Shown piece after piece: positions 1 to 11,960 of a DNA stretch of 64,000 bases. Positions within the stretch are counted from its first letter, which is position 1. Every line of letters starts with the position of its first letter. Source of the DNA: Rhipicephalus microplus (lineage: Eukaryota; Arthropoda; Arachnida; Ixodida; Ixodidae); NCBI RefSeq assembly GCF_043290135.1, contig NC_134707.1:71945008-72009007 (forward strand), given 5' to 3'. Position numbers and translations under genes: made by a program. The notes under the pieces were generated by a model. It worked only from the letters and a program-made list of their open reading frames with translations. It searched no databases and had not been told where the DNA came from.

Positions 1-232
1 TGCAAAATATGCTTTGCTCTTAAGATTCAAAATTTTTCTTTTACAGGCAAGCTAACATAGCGTATTATCTACTGATTTATTATGGTTGCGGGAGCATAAT
101 TAAGCGTTCTTGGGTGAAGATGTGGTTTTCTGTTATTTGTTGAGTGATAGGCATAGATTTCAAGCATGAACCTCCGCTTGAAGTTGGCGTTTGTTTTATG
201 TATGTTTCTTGCGTGTGTCTATGTTTTTCAGT

Positions 233-481
233 GATTTGATAATTATTGATATCTAGGATTTAACGTCCTAAAACCGCCATATGATTATGAGAGACGCCAT
301 AGTGAAGGGCTCCGGAAATTTTGACTACCTAGGGTTCTTTAACGTGCACCCATATCTGAGCACACTGACCTACAGCATTTCTGCCTCCATCAAAAATGCA
401 GCCGCCGCAGCCGGAATTCGAACCCACGACCTGAGGGTGAGCAGCCGAGTATCTTAGCCACTATACCACTGTGGTGGGGCT
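233..481 (-). mobile_element. Ruka-like tRNA-derived SINE, full length, diverged
   Basis: Read on the minus strand, a tRNA-like head (the GTGGTATAGTGGCTAAGATAC region) is followed by a body ending in the conserved sequence around TTTAGGACGTTAAATCC. It matches the nine other copies in this window along its length. The 11-bp sequence TGTTTTTCAGT lies at both 222-232 and 482-492, which is a target-site duplication. Several substitutions against the best copy (63.1 kb) suggest an older insertion. The family name is recalled, not searched. Confidence 0.85.
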
Positions 482-492
482 TGTTTTTCAGT

Positions 493-2524
493 TAACTATT
501 CAAGGATCCAACACCGTAGCTAACATAATAAATGAAGATCAGCGTTCTTTTTTTAAATATAGAGCGCTTTTTTTAAAGTAGAGCTCAGAAAGTATACGGT
601 AGTGATAAGTCACAACGAAGGTTTCATGTTATGTAAAAATTGTTAGCGAGTTGCACGTAGGTGTGTGTCAAATAAAATGAGGTGCTTTGTGCACCGCTTT
701 CATTGCTCTATTGCACATGTTTTAGTTTGCGTTGAAATGACGGTACTCGAACAGTATTCGCAACAGAATAGCGTGTAAAGCCGCGTTGTCTGTTCTCCCA
801 GCACCATAATATATTATTCGCTTTTTAAAATTCTACTGTACTGCGTAGTCTGAAAAGACACGAAAAGGTCTAATTTGAAAAAAAAGATTATTACAAACGT
901 AATCTTTTGTGCAGAATCCATTTCCGGTTAAGTTGCTAATACTAGCACGATAGCAACTTAACTGCGTGGTTTAATTTTTGCGCTGTAGAGAGCAGTGACG
1001 TTTCCCATGGATTCTTTATGATACTGATATGGTTGTATAATAACTATGATAGCATTTTTGCGAATATTCCGCACATGTGTAACGCACGTATGGCAAAAAT
1101 ATTTTATGGAATGTGCTCCGTATTTCCCAAGGCCAGTATTACTGTGCAGTTAATGTAATACCTCATACTAAATATAAATTTTCATATTGTGAAACGTGTG
1201 TTAAAGTATTAGCGTCTGTGACACTGTAAATTACCCAAATGGTACGCATGAGTCACAAATATGAAAGAGATTGAGCACCAGCTTTTTTTTTTGTAGGCAG
1301 AAGCAGTTGATATGCCTAACGTCAGGCATCAGCCTATATAATTCTATGAATAGGCACTCAAACGAGTGTAAAAACGCTAGCTGGCTTTACCGTAATTGAC
1401 GACGAACAAAAGATCTTAACTTCCTCTTACATCCTGACGAAACAAAATGCATTTCCCTCTGTTCTGATGCAATCAAGCTAGTGATACGTCTCAGAAAACT
1501 GACGAAGGCTCGCATAGCGTGCTTTATGTGGTATTGCTAAATAAGTGGCTTAATATCAATACAGTGAAAACAGTTATCGTGTGACTGAGCCTCCACAACT
1601 CAATAAGCTAATGAGTTACTTCATCAAAAAAAGATAAGAGGATACAGCACTGGAATGCTGTTAATAAACTCTACATGCTAGTTTATCAGTAAACAATGAT
1701 TATGGTGCACCTGATTAAGCGAATATTTGTTAAATAAAGTGATACCGCGAGCTCAAATTTTAGCTTGATAGTGTTCTGGCTATTCAGCTGTAGGAGATAC
1801 GCAAAAATAGCTCTTACTACTCAAGTTTCATTGCAACTTTTTTGATCACACTTGTAATGCGGGGAAGGCTGGCGCAGTGTCCCTCCCCAAAGGAAGAACA
1901 CCTAATGCTGGCTGTTTCCAGTCGGTAGTAATACGGTAACCCCTCTAAACATTTCATATGCCTTAGATGGTTTATCAAATTAAGCGCGGCAAGCAACCAC
2001 CACAGCAGATAGGAGAAGAGCATTGCGCCACTGGTCACAGTCCTGTGTGCCAAAAAATGCAAAATAAGTGCACTTTCTATTGAAAAAATTTGAAGCACAG
2101 ACATGCTAGAAGGAATCTTCCTGGTGGAACTGCGTAAAAACGTGACTGCATGGTTCTACCTCTTCACTGTAAGCATACCAACATCCAGCAGTCACCTAAC
2201 TGTTCAGTAAATAACCTCAGTTAGTCTTAGTGACACGCAACAGTAGTTATCATCTCATTTCTTTTCTATGCATACACAACTAATCTACAAACGTGGTTTT
2301 GATGCAACTCGAGAAGCTGAATTTCAAGCAAAGTCAAATGAATATTTTGAACACCCTCTAAATTACTGTGGGCAAATGTGGGCGCAGGTTAGTCAGTCGG
2401 GCACAGGAAACACCCATAAACGAAAAGACACCACTTTATATACATGTTGGCACAGACACCGGAGTATACTACACGACATGTATATATATGCACATACAAG
2501 TTACTAACATCAACTTGTTGGACA
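493..2524. other. AT-rich unique DNA, no gene recognised
   Basis: No transposon, RNA gene or convincing exon was found here. A 95-codon minus-strand frame (1817-2104) has a short Kunitz-like cysteine spacing but lacks half of the required cysteines; see the rejected list. Confidence 0.5.
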
Positions 2525-3145
2525 CTCACATCTTGCAGTTATTCCGGGTGCTTGAGTCGTGGAGTTGTCGAAGAGCGAAGCTCCGAGACCTCGTCAGGCG
2601 TACACCGAACAAATGCTCATTGCAATGGTGCACGGAACCAAGTCGCGATGCACGCCATGTGGTAGTGGTCTCAGCGGGCCGGAAGAGGGTCGCGTGGACT
2701 CGGGACGATGCCTGGGGGAGGGGGATGAGTTGCCTCCTCTGGGTCAGGACGAGTGCATGGCCCGGCTCAGCTGATACATGCCAGGGAGAAACCCAGTGCA
2801 GCAGTGTCGGCCCCTGGTAACGCACCGGGGACGTCAACAGGAACAGTGCCACAAAGGGTGGCTTGAATGGTAGCAGCCCAGAATGGCACCTCGGACAGCA
2901 ACGGGCCAGCACCGGGTCCACACTAGCCGCTCGCTAGGAATGTCACTTGGCAACCGCAGCCGGAGACAGGTGTGGTGATGCCAAGCCTAGTATTCTCTGG
3001 GAATCGTAGGAGCCGGGATGGGCCCTGGACCAGCAGCACCGGATCGAGAAGTGGGGAAGTGGCTCGCTGCTCCACCACTCAATGCGTTTTCTCTGCTGCT
3101 CGCCAAGCGATCCCCGTCACTCTAGATCTTTGCTTCATTCCCTCA
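2525..3145. other. GC-rich island of unknown origin
   Basis: About 600 bp are strikingly GC-rich compared with the AT-rich flanks, with sharp edges. Several overlapping frames of 66-150 codons are open on both strands, as expected when GC content removes stops. None shows a domain I recognise; the minus-strand frames are Pro/Ala/Arg rich. It could be a 5' leader/gag part of an unrecognised retroelement or a CpG-rich promoter region. No LTR, tRNA primer site or splice pattern was seen to decide between these. Confidence 0.4.
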
Positions 3146-5359
3146 CACACCATTGTCGTCTTGTCGCGATAAGCCCTTTCAGTTGTAGTAAAGAGTCTCT
3201 TAGCACAATTACATTTGTAGCGTGAATATATGGCACAAGCAAGAGCACCAGTCAAAGCGAATGGAGACTATTCTTGCTTCTTGTGCTGTCTTTGCTTGAC
3301 AGGTGGTCAGTTTTTTAGCTGTGCCATTCCTCTGATAGACATGTCTCTGGTTAGCCGCTAAAGGCCTGCTATCTAGTAGTAAGAGTTTCAGTTTCAGTTT
3401 ACTGAAATTTTTTATATACAGCATTGCTGATATAAAACGCAGGGAGAGAAGCAAAAATCTGCTATGTCAACAGCTTGACGAGGCTACGACTGCTTTGTAC
3501 GTGGCATCGCAGAAACGGCAGAGCATAGATACGAAAATAATTGGACCTGGAATTGAACACTTCAGGAAATCATAAAATAATAAAAAACAGCACAATACAT
3601 GAGAGTTTCAAGTTTACATAAAAGTGAGCAAGGCATACACAAAAAGCAACCAATTAAAAAAATAAATTAGTTGCAATTCATTGATAAAACAATACACATC
3701 TTGCTAAGCGGCTGAAAACACTCAAAGTTATAAAAAAAACTCTGTGCAATATTAGGTATACGAAAACACAAGTTCTGAAGTGGTATACAATTGAAAACTC
3801 TGCTAAGTAAAATGTCACGTATTTTATTTGTAAAGAAACAAAATACACATAAGAAATAACAACGTATATTAACAAGATTGCTCACATCTGTGCTAATATA
3901 GTGTGTTTTGTTTTAGAAGTGTATTTGCCGAAGCAATTAGAAGAAATTAACCACACGTTGCCGTTTTGACTGAGAAACATCTCAAGTTGTTTTATATGTA
4001 TATCAAATATTGCTATGTTTTTATTTTCATCAATGTTAAAAGATGTGGAAATTACAGTTTTCAAGGCTTTTAAGCCACAGTTAGCTTTAGAATATGGTAC
4101 GAACCAGGAAGGCCTTCGCCTAATGCTGTAATAAGAATGTGGAGCTTTCCTAACGTTACACAGTTTTAAAAAAACGTGCGTTGTTTTAAAGCAAGATTCG
4201 CCACAAGGGACTCCCTCTGACATTCATGCTGTTCGGTATCATGCATCAGTACTGACCTGCCCATCTTTTTCTTTAGAGCCGTTCTAGTTAGCCTCCTGAT
4301 AAAACTCATTATTCGCGTCATAAATCTCGTCTATAAAATACCATCACGTATTTCTTGAGAGAGGAATACCTCTTGCACGGAGGCATAATTTGCTCTCTCA
4401 CCCTAATTTTTCATCAAAAAAATTTCATTACCATAGAAGAGCTACTAAATCATCTGCTGTGAACGCAGCACTCCTATAAGTAAATGTTTTTTTATTTAGC
4501 CAGTAGTGTATCGCACAAACATTTGATCAACCTGATTGCTATAAAATAACTCGAAACCTAACAGAATTCTAAAAAAATGAAAATTATGAGAAGCGTTGAC
4601 TGTGGGGCCAGTTGTTGCATCAGTTTTGAAGATGTTGAGTGAAGAAATTCAGACGTTTCCACGTACCTTGGGACTCGGCGTTACGTGAAGCTTGTGGAGC
4701 GACCCTGACTCTGATGTAATGTTTTTTTTATTTATCGAAACGTTACGAAATGACGCTAAATATATATCCGAATGATCTACTCATAGACATATGTTAAGAT
4801 TGGGCCATGTTTATTGTTTCGTTATGATGCCAACAGCAATAAGGTTGTCAGACACATCAAGTGGTAAGTTGATATCTAGCGCATGTACTACCAAGGAATG
4901 ATGCCCAGGACATTGCTAGATAAATGGGCTTTAGCGAATGACGCTTCCCTAAAATTGTCATTAGGCCAACCCGTCAGCTGTATAAGAAGAGTACGTGTGC
5001 ACTGTTATGAAATTTATTAGCCAGCAACGCAACAATTCTTGACATTTCACAAAACTTACGGCGTACTTCTAAAGCAGGTCGTGAGACCTGGTGTGGCTGT
5101 GTGGTAAAATATTGATGGCCACGCAGAGTGCAACAATTTTATTTAATCTGAGACCATAATATTTATTCTATGCGTCAGTTTGCCCAGCGCTCACGATGCC
5201 AGCTTGCACGGTGAAGGTTCCTAGGGCTTACCCAGTGGGTGTTCATCACTCCCGACAAATCCTAAGACGAAATTAGCATCTGCGCAACAAAAATTGAAAA
5301 CATAAGTGTAAAATACCAACGCATAGGTAATCGAATACACGGCGACACAATACACGATC
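3146..5359. other. AT-rich unique DNA, no gene recognised
   Basis: Only short ORFs in AT-rich sequence are present. The longest (113 codons, minus, 3882-4223) matches nothing I know. No repeat structure was noticed. Confidence 0.5.
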
Positions 5360-5365
5360 AACCAC

Positions 5366-5460
5366 GTCATCTGTCTGTCCATCCGTCCATCCATCTCTCA
5401 AACGCCGCACATCTGCCCTCTCTCCGTCCATGCATATGTCCACCCCTCCGTCTGTCGGTG
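5366..5460. repeat. Degenerate TCCG/TCCA simple repeat
   Basis: Irregular runs of GTCCATCCGTCCATCC-type tetranucleotides with interruptions. A second, longer tract of the same kind lies at 6247-6465. Confidence 0.7.
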
Positions 5461-5954
5461 AGCTCGTACGTTCATCTGTTCTTTCTTCATACTAGTCCGC
5501 GACATCAACGTAGATGTTATAGACCTTACGACCTATTGCTTCGCCCACTCCTCGTCATTCCATTTGTAGAGAGCCTGTGAGTTTTCCTAATGGTCTCGAA
5601 TTAAAATGGTCAATGTCTGTTCACGCCGTTCTTTGGTTGATAAAAACTGTCAGTGACCGTCAGTGCATTGTGCTTAACGACAGTTGATCTTAACACGAAG
5701 TGACTATTGTATCGTAGGAGTACATATTTGATGCTTATAAAACTGAGCAGCCCTCCGTGCATGCCAAATTCACGCGTCATGAACACTACGATCTATTTTA
5801 AAACCGGTTGTGAAATCTTGGATGGCTTTGGGAGAGAATATTTAGTTGTCACGCAGTATGCTGGTCTGCGATTCCTCCTGGCACCATGACATTTTTTCTT
5901 CACCATCAATTTTTAACACCCACGCACTAACATACGGAATAGTGTTATCACCAT

Positions 5955-6062
5955 TCCTGGGTAGATATGGATTGTAAATCACCTGTGGCACGTAGCCACA
6001 TACTAGTGGCACATATCTACCCGCGAGTATGTGTTATTGTTATGTGGGTATGTGTTACAGGT
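5955..6062. repeat. Short dispersed repeat built on GGCACATAC / GTATGTG
   Basis: Alternating GTGGCACGTAG, CCACATACTAG, GGCACATATC and GTATGTGTTA words make an imperfectly palindromic cluster. The same vocabulary recurs at about 23755-23840 (GTGCCACATACCC, GCGAGTATGTGCC, GGTATGTGCCACAGG), so this is a dispersed family rather than chance. Confidence 0.45.
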
Positions 6063-6246
6063 GATGAACGGATAGATAGATAGGTACATGAATAGATTGA
6101 TTGATTTAGAGATAGACAGCAAAAGTTGTTGCAGTACAAGAAGAAATCCCTGCCATGAAAAACTAACACTAGGGGAAAAAAGTCTCCTAGGCAGTATAGA
6201 AAAATCACAGCGTATCTAAAGAGTGAATTATGTTTAGTGGGGTGAA

Positions 6247-6465
6247 GTGATCGTCAGTCCGTCCATGCTTCCGTCCGTCCATGCGTCCATCCACGCATCC
6301 GACCCTGTGTCCACCTATTCATGTGACGGTCAGTTCGTCCATCCGTGCGCCCGTCTGCACGTCCGTTCTTCCGTCTGTCTGTTTGTTCAACTGTCTGTCC
6401 GTCCATCCGTGTGTCTGTTCGTGTGGTTGTCCCTCTGTCTTCCCGTCCATCAATCCGTCCTTCTA
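6247..6465. repeat. Degenerate TCCG/TCCA/TCTG simple repeat
   Basis: About 220 bp of interrupted GTCCGTCCAT and GTCTGTCTG tetranucleotide repeat. The apparent ORFs across it (Ser/Val/Cys/Leu repeats in several frames) are by-products of the repeat. Confidence 0.8.
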
Positions 6466-6738
6466 TCTTGTGAACACTCCAAGTACAGCCATCCCAATAT
6501 ATTCATCGAGTATTTATTCTTACAAGTGCCACCATTCAGCGGGCATTCCAAGGACAATTCTTCTAAAGACATTCTAAGGAGCACCCCTCAAAATGTATTG
6601 CACGAAAGCTGGGCACTTGTGAAAAAAAGTCATACTTTATCTGGATCATAAATGAACAGACAAACACATTTTTAGATGCCTGCATGCGTTTTCTATTGAG
6701 CAATTTTGTCCTTCCGGTGGGCGATTTTGTCAATACAT

Positions 6739-6906
6739 TGTTACGGAAGAAAAGAGACGCTGTATCAACGAGGCTGTGGATCAAATATATTTCGAACCAG
6801 CTGCAGCGGCGTGACCGGTGGACCAGACACCGAGTGGAGACCACTATTCATCCTCTTCATCAGGCACACACACGCATCGTCCCAAAAATATCAACATGTA
6901 TGTAGC
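6739..6906 (-). mobile_element. 3' LTR of a truncated gypsy element
   Basis: The 168 bp beginning TGTTACGGAAGA and ending CATGTATGTAGCA align along their whole length with the LTRs at 43269-43436 and 48253-48409. On the minus strand the LTR runs TGCTACAT...CGTAACA. It is joined without a break to an internal fragment of the same family at 6907-7271. Confidence 0.85.
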
Positions 6907-7271
6907 ATGATTCCCGGTGGCAAAAGAGCCATCTCAGCGCATCTAGCTGTCAACGTCAGCGGTAAAGTGATAAGGCTTCAAGCGTGCCACATGTACAATA
7001 TCGGTGGTCTGTGGGGCAGTTGAAGACGATGAGGCAGCAGGGCGATTTCGTATGTCACAGGAGTAACCTCACGAAGGACTTGATATGGACCTGTTTAGCA
7101 AAAAAGAGAATTTTCCGACAAGCCGTCTTGACCGGTTGGCGACCACAGCAGCACCAATGAACTGGGTAAGAAGTGCACGTCACTGTTCAGCTGATTGTAC
7201 AAACGCCGCTGGTTCTCTTGAGAGGCCAGAAAGCGAGTGCGGGCGATTTCGCGTGCGTGGGCAGCCCGAGT
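6907..7271 (-). pseudogene. Gypsy integrase C-terminal fragment
   Basis: This stretch parallels 43437-43806 of the larger gypsy copy nearly base for base, that is, the C-terminal tail of integrase and the 3' untranslated strip before the LTR. Homology stops abruptly at 7271, so the element is truncated there and lacks RT, RNase H, protease and gag. Stops and indels relative to the 43-48 kb copy show it is not coding. Together with 6739-6906 it forms one 533-bp relic. Confidence 0.8.
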
Positions 7272-10230
7272 GATAACTCGGTCTTTGGAAGGATTACAAG
7301 CGTGTACCAGTGTCTCCAGCGTGTACCAGTGCCAATAAACGTACTGTCATTCCGCTGTTTTTGCAATATGTAGGTGTGTAAACTAAGGCGTTACTTCCAA
7401 AAAATAAAATGAAGAAGGCTAGGCGACTGAGACTGGTGCCTGTTAGAGTTTCTCCTGAGTGATTTTGCTCCGCAGAATTGTTTCGCGGTCTGTAACCAGT
7501 GGAGTGATGCGCTGCCATCAATTAGTGCCTTCATTAAGTTATTAGAAGAACTGTCTTGTTTGACGCATTTTCAATGGTAGACCTTTATTATGGTCAACGT
7601 TTCAACACACCGTAAGGTGGTTGCCATAGTGGAAGCCGTGCTCATAACATTGCATATTAGAACTAGTTCTCTGACTCACGTAGTTTGTCGCACCACATTC
7701 CTCACTCGCAGTTCTAGAAGTCAAGGACAGATTTAGAAGGCAGGCGGGACTAGCGAACGTTTCACTTCGGGTTCCACAATGTTTCAGAGCACTGTTATAA
7801 AATATAGGCATTTTTTGTACTTCTTCATCGTGTCTTCGCGTAACCTTTATCATGCATCGTGTTCAAGTATATGTTGAGAACCTGAGCTGCCGCATGGGTT
7901 AAGTCATTGTAATGGGCATACGTCCTCGGGGTAGAGATGAGCCACTAAGCTGAAACTTGGAAGCGTCCTTATCAAGGGTGCCTTATGCGTCAAACAGCCA
8001 AATACCAAGAGGCATTCGACAACCTCTGTTATATTAATGCACCACAAACCATCACCTACTTCAGTTAAAATGATCAAAGCATTTAGTATTCAAACTTAAA
8101 AATAATGCGGAGGGCCTTTAGTTCAGGACAGTTAAGCAAACCTCTGCGAAAGCCTGGGCAAGATGAACGAGCGCCCAACAGACCTCGACATGTTTCAGTT
8201 TCATGTATTACTGCTACCTAGGACGAATGAATTGTTCATGTCTGCGTTCAATTTACGAACACTCAGCTGGTTGTTACTTACCTGTCCAACTCTTTTCCAT
8301 GGGAGTTAAAAACTTGCAGGGCCCAACCCGGATTCGCTAAGATGTGTGGAAGCTGAAATCCATCGTATTTTTCTTCAAATTCCGCCTATTCAACATTCCT
8401 TCACCCGTTTTAGGTAGTTTTGCAGATAACGTGGCTGACTTGCTGCATTAATAATTAGAGCATCCTGAGGTACTGCGAAATGTGTGCACCTTAACTGGTT
8501 ATTCACCACCTCCTTTATCACCCGAGTCTTGACAAAGAAAATGCGATGTGATGACGTCTACTTTCGCATTACGTCACTTGACTATATACAGACGTCCATC
8601 TGACGTCAAAAACTTTGCAACTTCTGATGCCATGAGGACATTTTCTAGTGATGTCATCAGTCACTGATATTTTGCACCAATCCTGTTGACGCTGCTTACA
8701 CTGGACGCCGATGATCGAATTTCTGCAAGTGATGATGCATCAATTGAGAATATTTGTTCTACTTACAGCTATGAGAGCTTTTTCTATTAAAGGACACGTG
8801 CAGAAATAAAACTGAGACGGCACAGTGTGCTATATTTCACGAGCTAGGTACATATACAAATTTACGTCTACTGTTCTATTATATTGCTGAAAAACTAGAG
8901 CATATAAAACAACTTGCCATTTTTTACCAAAACTGAGGTCACAATTTTTTAAATAAGTGAAGTACTTGAATCAAGCAATGTGGCGAGAGAGAATAATTTT
9001 CTGAAAAATTTTGTTGAGAGAAGGTAGTAATTTAGGTAGAGATGGAAGCGTGAATACACGAAGACTGCTTGAACTTCGGGTAGCACTGTTGCCAGCGTGT
9101 AAACAAGTCAGTTTGTCGTCTCCAAGACTCTAAAGTGAGTAGCGCTGCAGTCTTGAGCTAGAGAAGGCCACCCACCAAAACGTTTATTCTAATGACAGCC
9201 CACATGTAGCAATTTTTGGTTCTATCTCTGAAGACATCAATTTGGTGGCACCTTAAGCTAGCTCGTGAAACCAGCTTTGCCAATAGAAGGGGACGCGGTC
9301 TCCGGGAGACCTCACCTACGCTCCAAAGAAACACGCTCTCTGAATGAGCCGACACTGCTACCATGGTGTTTTGCCACAGGAGCACACAGAAATGACATGG
9401 TGGTGGAATACGAGCTTAGCGTGGAGTGTTTGGTCATTCTCAGGTAACTCATACGACATCATATGTCGCCTTTCTCTTCATGAGCGAGCCCTTACACATT
9501 TTTCTTGAAACACAAGGTGCAGACAATGGGCAAAACACAGTGATGTGACGTGGGTACAGGACTAACTCTGAGCAAATTATTCAGTTACGAAGCAGCACAA
9601 GTGAAACATGAAGCAACATATAGAGGTGCATATCTAGGCGATTATAATATTAATGCGTCGAAGATGCGCGTATAAGATGTGCAGCCAAATATAGCATAAA
9701 AGAAAGTCAAATTAAATATTCACAAGTTTACTCAAGCTCACGTTCAGGAAACCTCTATTCAGTAGTATTTGTTTTGGCCACGGCCGTTGATATTTGGGCT
9801 TCGTAGCATGAGTTCACAAAAAATATACTCAAGCGCTTTCTTCAGGTCAAGAGTGAGCTGAAAGTTCTCAGCAACTCGGTGACTATGAAGGCGTATCATA
9901 TTTTGCTATCATAATTGGTACCGCAGATATAGACGTCCATAATAGAAAACAGTCGTGGTGCGTTTATTAACTGTCTATAAGTCAGCATAAGCAACAACCT
10001 AACACTCGAAAACTCAGCATATCCCACACATTGTTTGAATCTATGGAATGTGAAAGAGCTGCATAAATGCGAGTGATGCTGCACGTGACATGTGTGCCAG
10101 TATTAGCACGTTAGAATCTGTAGTTTATGTTTCATATGGTAACGTCATGCAATATCACCTGCGATGTTTATCGAGTTAGTGAACCTTCCGTGAGCGAAGC
10201 ATGAGTGCAGCTTGTAAATTACGTCGTAGA
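7272..10230. other. Unique DNA, no gene recognised
   Basis: No transposon coding sequence or host exon was recognised over about 3 kb. The last 150 bp (about 10081-10230) share words with the satellite arrays at 14-15 and 26-28 kb (GACATGTGTGCCAG, GAGCGAAGCATGAGTG), suggesting a single decayed unit next to the inverted repeat. Confidence 0.45.
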
Positions 10231-10683
10231 GTGTCAATTATTATGAAAGAAAACACGGGAGCATGTGGGCTGCGTGCTCTGGCGCTTCTGCTAGTGCGTG
10301 CGCTGCTGGTGGTGCCTCCTCATTTCACGTAATCTCGCGGCTAGCAAAACCATCAGTCTTGCTTTGCTCGCCGAGCGATGACGCGAAAAGAGGCTGTGGT
10401 TGCTCCAGCTTTCATTTGAACGCGTTTTGATTGATTGATTTGTGGGGTTTAACGTCCCAAAACCACCATATGATTATGAGAGACGCCGTAGTGGAGGGCT
10501 CCGGAAATTTTGACCACCTGGGGTTCTTTAACGTGCACCCAAATCTGAGTACACGGGCCTACAACATTTCCGCCTCCATCGGAAATGCAGCCGCCACAGC
10601 CGGTATATTTGAACGCGTTTTCAGCAGCCGCCAGAGCTCGCAGGGCACATGCTCCCGTGTTTCTTTCATAAAAATTGACAGTG
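10231..10683. repeat. MITE-like inverted repeat split by a SINE
   Basis: The left arm at about 10231-10290 (GTGTCAATTATTATGAAAGAA onward) is the imperfect reverse complement of the right arm at about 10623-10683, over roughly 55-60 bp. Without the nested SINE the element would be about 260 bp, which fits a miniature inverted-repeat or foldback element. No transposase is present and a flanking target duplication was not established. Confidence 0.6.
10429..10606 (-). mobile_element. Ruka-like SINE, 5'-truncated (tRNA head missing)
   Basis: The body of the SINE is present but the sequence stops where the tRNA-like head should begin, so this copy is 5'-truncated. A perfect 15-bp duplication, ATTTGAACGCGTTTT, lies at 10414-10428 and 10607-10621. 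It is inserted inside the loop of the inverted repeat at 10231-10683 and is therefore younger than that element. Confidence 0.9.
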
Positions 10684-10769
10684 TACCTGTGATTCATATC
10701 ATAATTTTCATGTTACGACCTGCTTTCTGTTTGCTCGATATAGTCGAAATGCGCAATACCAATTTCAAC

Positions 10770-11960
10770 CTAGAGTGACTAATCGAACTGACCACGAGCG
10801 CACGTTTTACGTATGTCGCCACTTTTATTGTGCTACTGAAATGCTCAAGAGACGTGATTATCGGCATGAATTTCTCACAAGCTAACAGTGCTGTAGTCAA
10901 CTTGCGAGAATATTTCTCTCAATATCTACTAGGCACGCCATTGCTACCTTTGAAACTGAAGAAAGCGTATATGACCTTTGAATTACAGGTGATGACGTCA
11001 TGGTGCCGCCAAGACTGAGCATATCTATCGCAGTAAGCGACAAAGCATTCAGTGATTTCAAAAGATTTGCTGACAATAACACTGCCTTATTACTCCAAAA
11101 AGGAATCTCATGGCACGAGGTCTTGTTAGGTCACGTGAAGGATGCACAAACGTTTTGCTTACAAACTTTGGAAACGAGATGTAGCACGTTGCGAATGGAA
11201 CCATTATTGCCAGTGTGAATAATTTTGTCCGGGTTACGGAGCTGCGCATTTCCGAAGTCAATGAGTATAAATTGCAGCCATAATTTGTCCTTGCAGCCAT
11301 TGAAGTCCACTCAGAGCTACTACCAAGTCGAATAGAGCAAATAGAGGGCCTTGTGAAGGAATTCACCGAATGTTTCTCGTTGTCGTCTAAAGTTCGACGC
11401 ACTCCTATCGTCAAACATTGAATCATTATCGACGAGTTAGTGAGGCCAATATACCAGCATGCTTACCGAGTGTCACCAAGAGAAAGAGAAGCTATTGGTA
11501 ATCTTGAAAAAACAAGCTAGTTTTAATCAGGTTAAATAAATGCTCACGGACGACACAATCCAGCCTTCATCAAGTCCTTCAAGCCCCACAGGCGCGTGCG
11601 CCGCAAACCACGCGATTGGCATGAGTATCATCTAGCACGCGTAACTTCAAATCACAATGTGTCAACAAACACATCAACATTTGTATCATAACGTGTCTAT
11701 ATCCTCTTTTATTATTTCCGTAGAATGGAGTTGGCTGTTTGCGTTGCGACAGCGTGAAGCAAGATTACTTTTTCCTCTGCTATGCACTATGTTGATGTCT
11801 TTTGTGCAAATATATATGCCTAAGATTGCATTGCAGCTTATTTCCAGAAGACTAGTGCTCCATATAGATGACTTTGCTGTTTCAAAAGAGACGCAGCTTT
11901 ATCTTGACCAACTGCGTACTGTTTTCGAAAAAAAAAAACACATGAGTATACCGAAGCTAA
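10770..11960 (+). pseudogene. Decayed Ty3/gypsy protease-RT remnant
   Basis: Around 10812-10920 a plus-strand frame reads LLKCSRDVIIGMNF, the typical C-terminal half of a gypsy aspartic protease, where C-S-x-D-V-I-L-G-M-D-F is usual. Around 11290-11500 a frame with one stop carries the N-terminal RT linker, including VRRTPIVKH and YRVSPREREAI. Near 11850-11920 LHIDDFAVSK precedes a segment (YLDQLRTVFEKK) that fits the region just after the RT YxDD box. The pieces are in the right order but in different frames, with stops and gaps. This is an old gypsy relic, far more eroded than the other gypsy copies in the window. Confidence 0.6.

Noticed and set aside
1817..2104. Kunitz-like cysteine spacing on the minus strand (C-x16-C-x7-C with PYYYRLET and SSFGEGHC).
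   Set aside because: The first, fifth and sixth cysteines of a Kunitz domain are missing and no good splice sites bound it. Could be chance or a very old relic.
3882..4223. 113-codon minus-strand frame with a CGESC start and several Cys.
   Set aside because: Length is within chance for this composition and no domain or splice structure supports it.
6247..6651. 134-codon plus-strand frame rich in Ser, Val and Cys.
   Set aside because: It covers a degenerate TCCG repeat and then reads on by chance; the overlapping +2 frame has the same composition.
7270..7290. GATAACTCGGTCTT after the gypsy truncation, also present in the RNase H region at 45.08 kb.
   Set aside because: The shared stretch is only about 14 bp and the sequence on either side does not match; likely coincidence.
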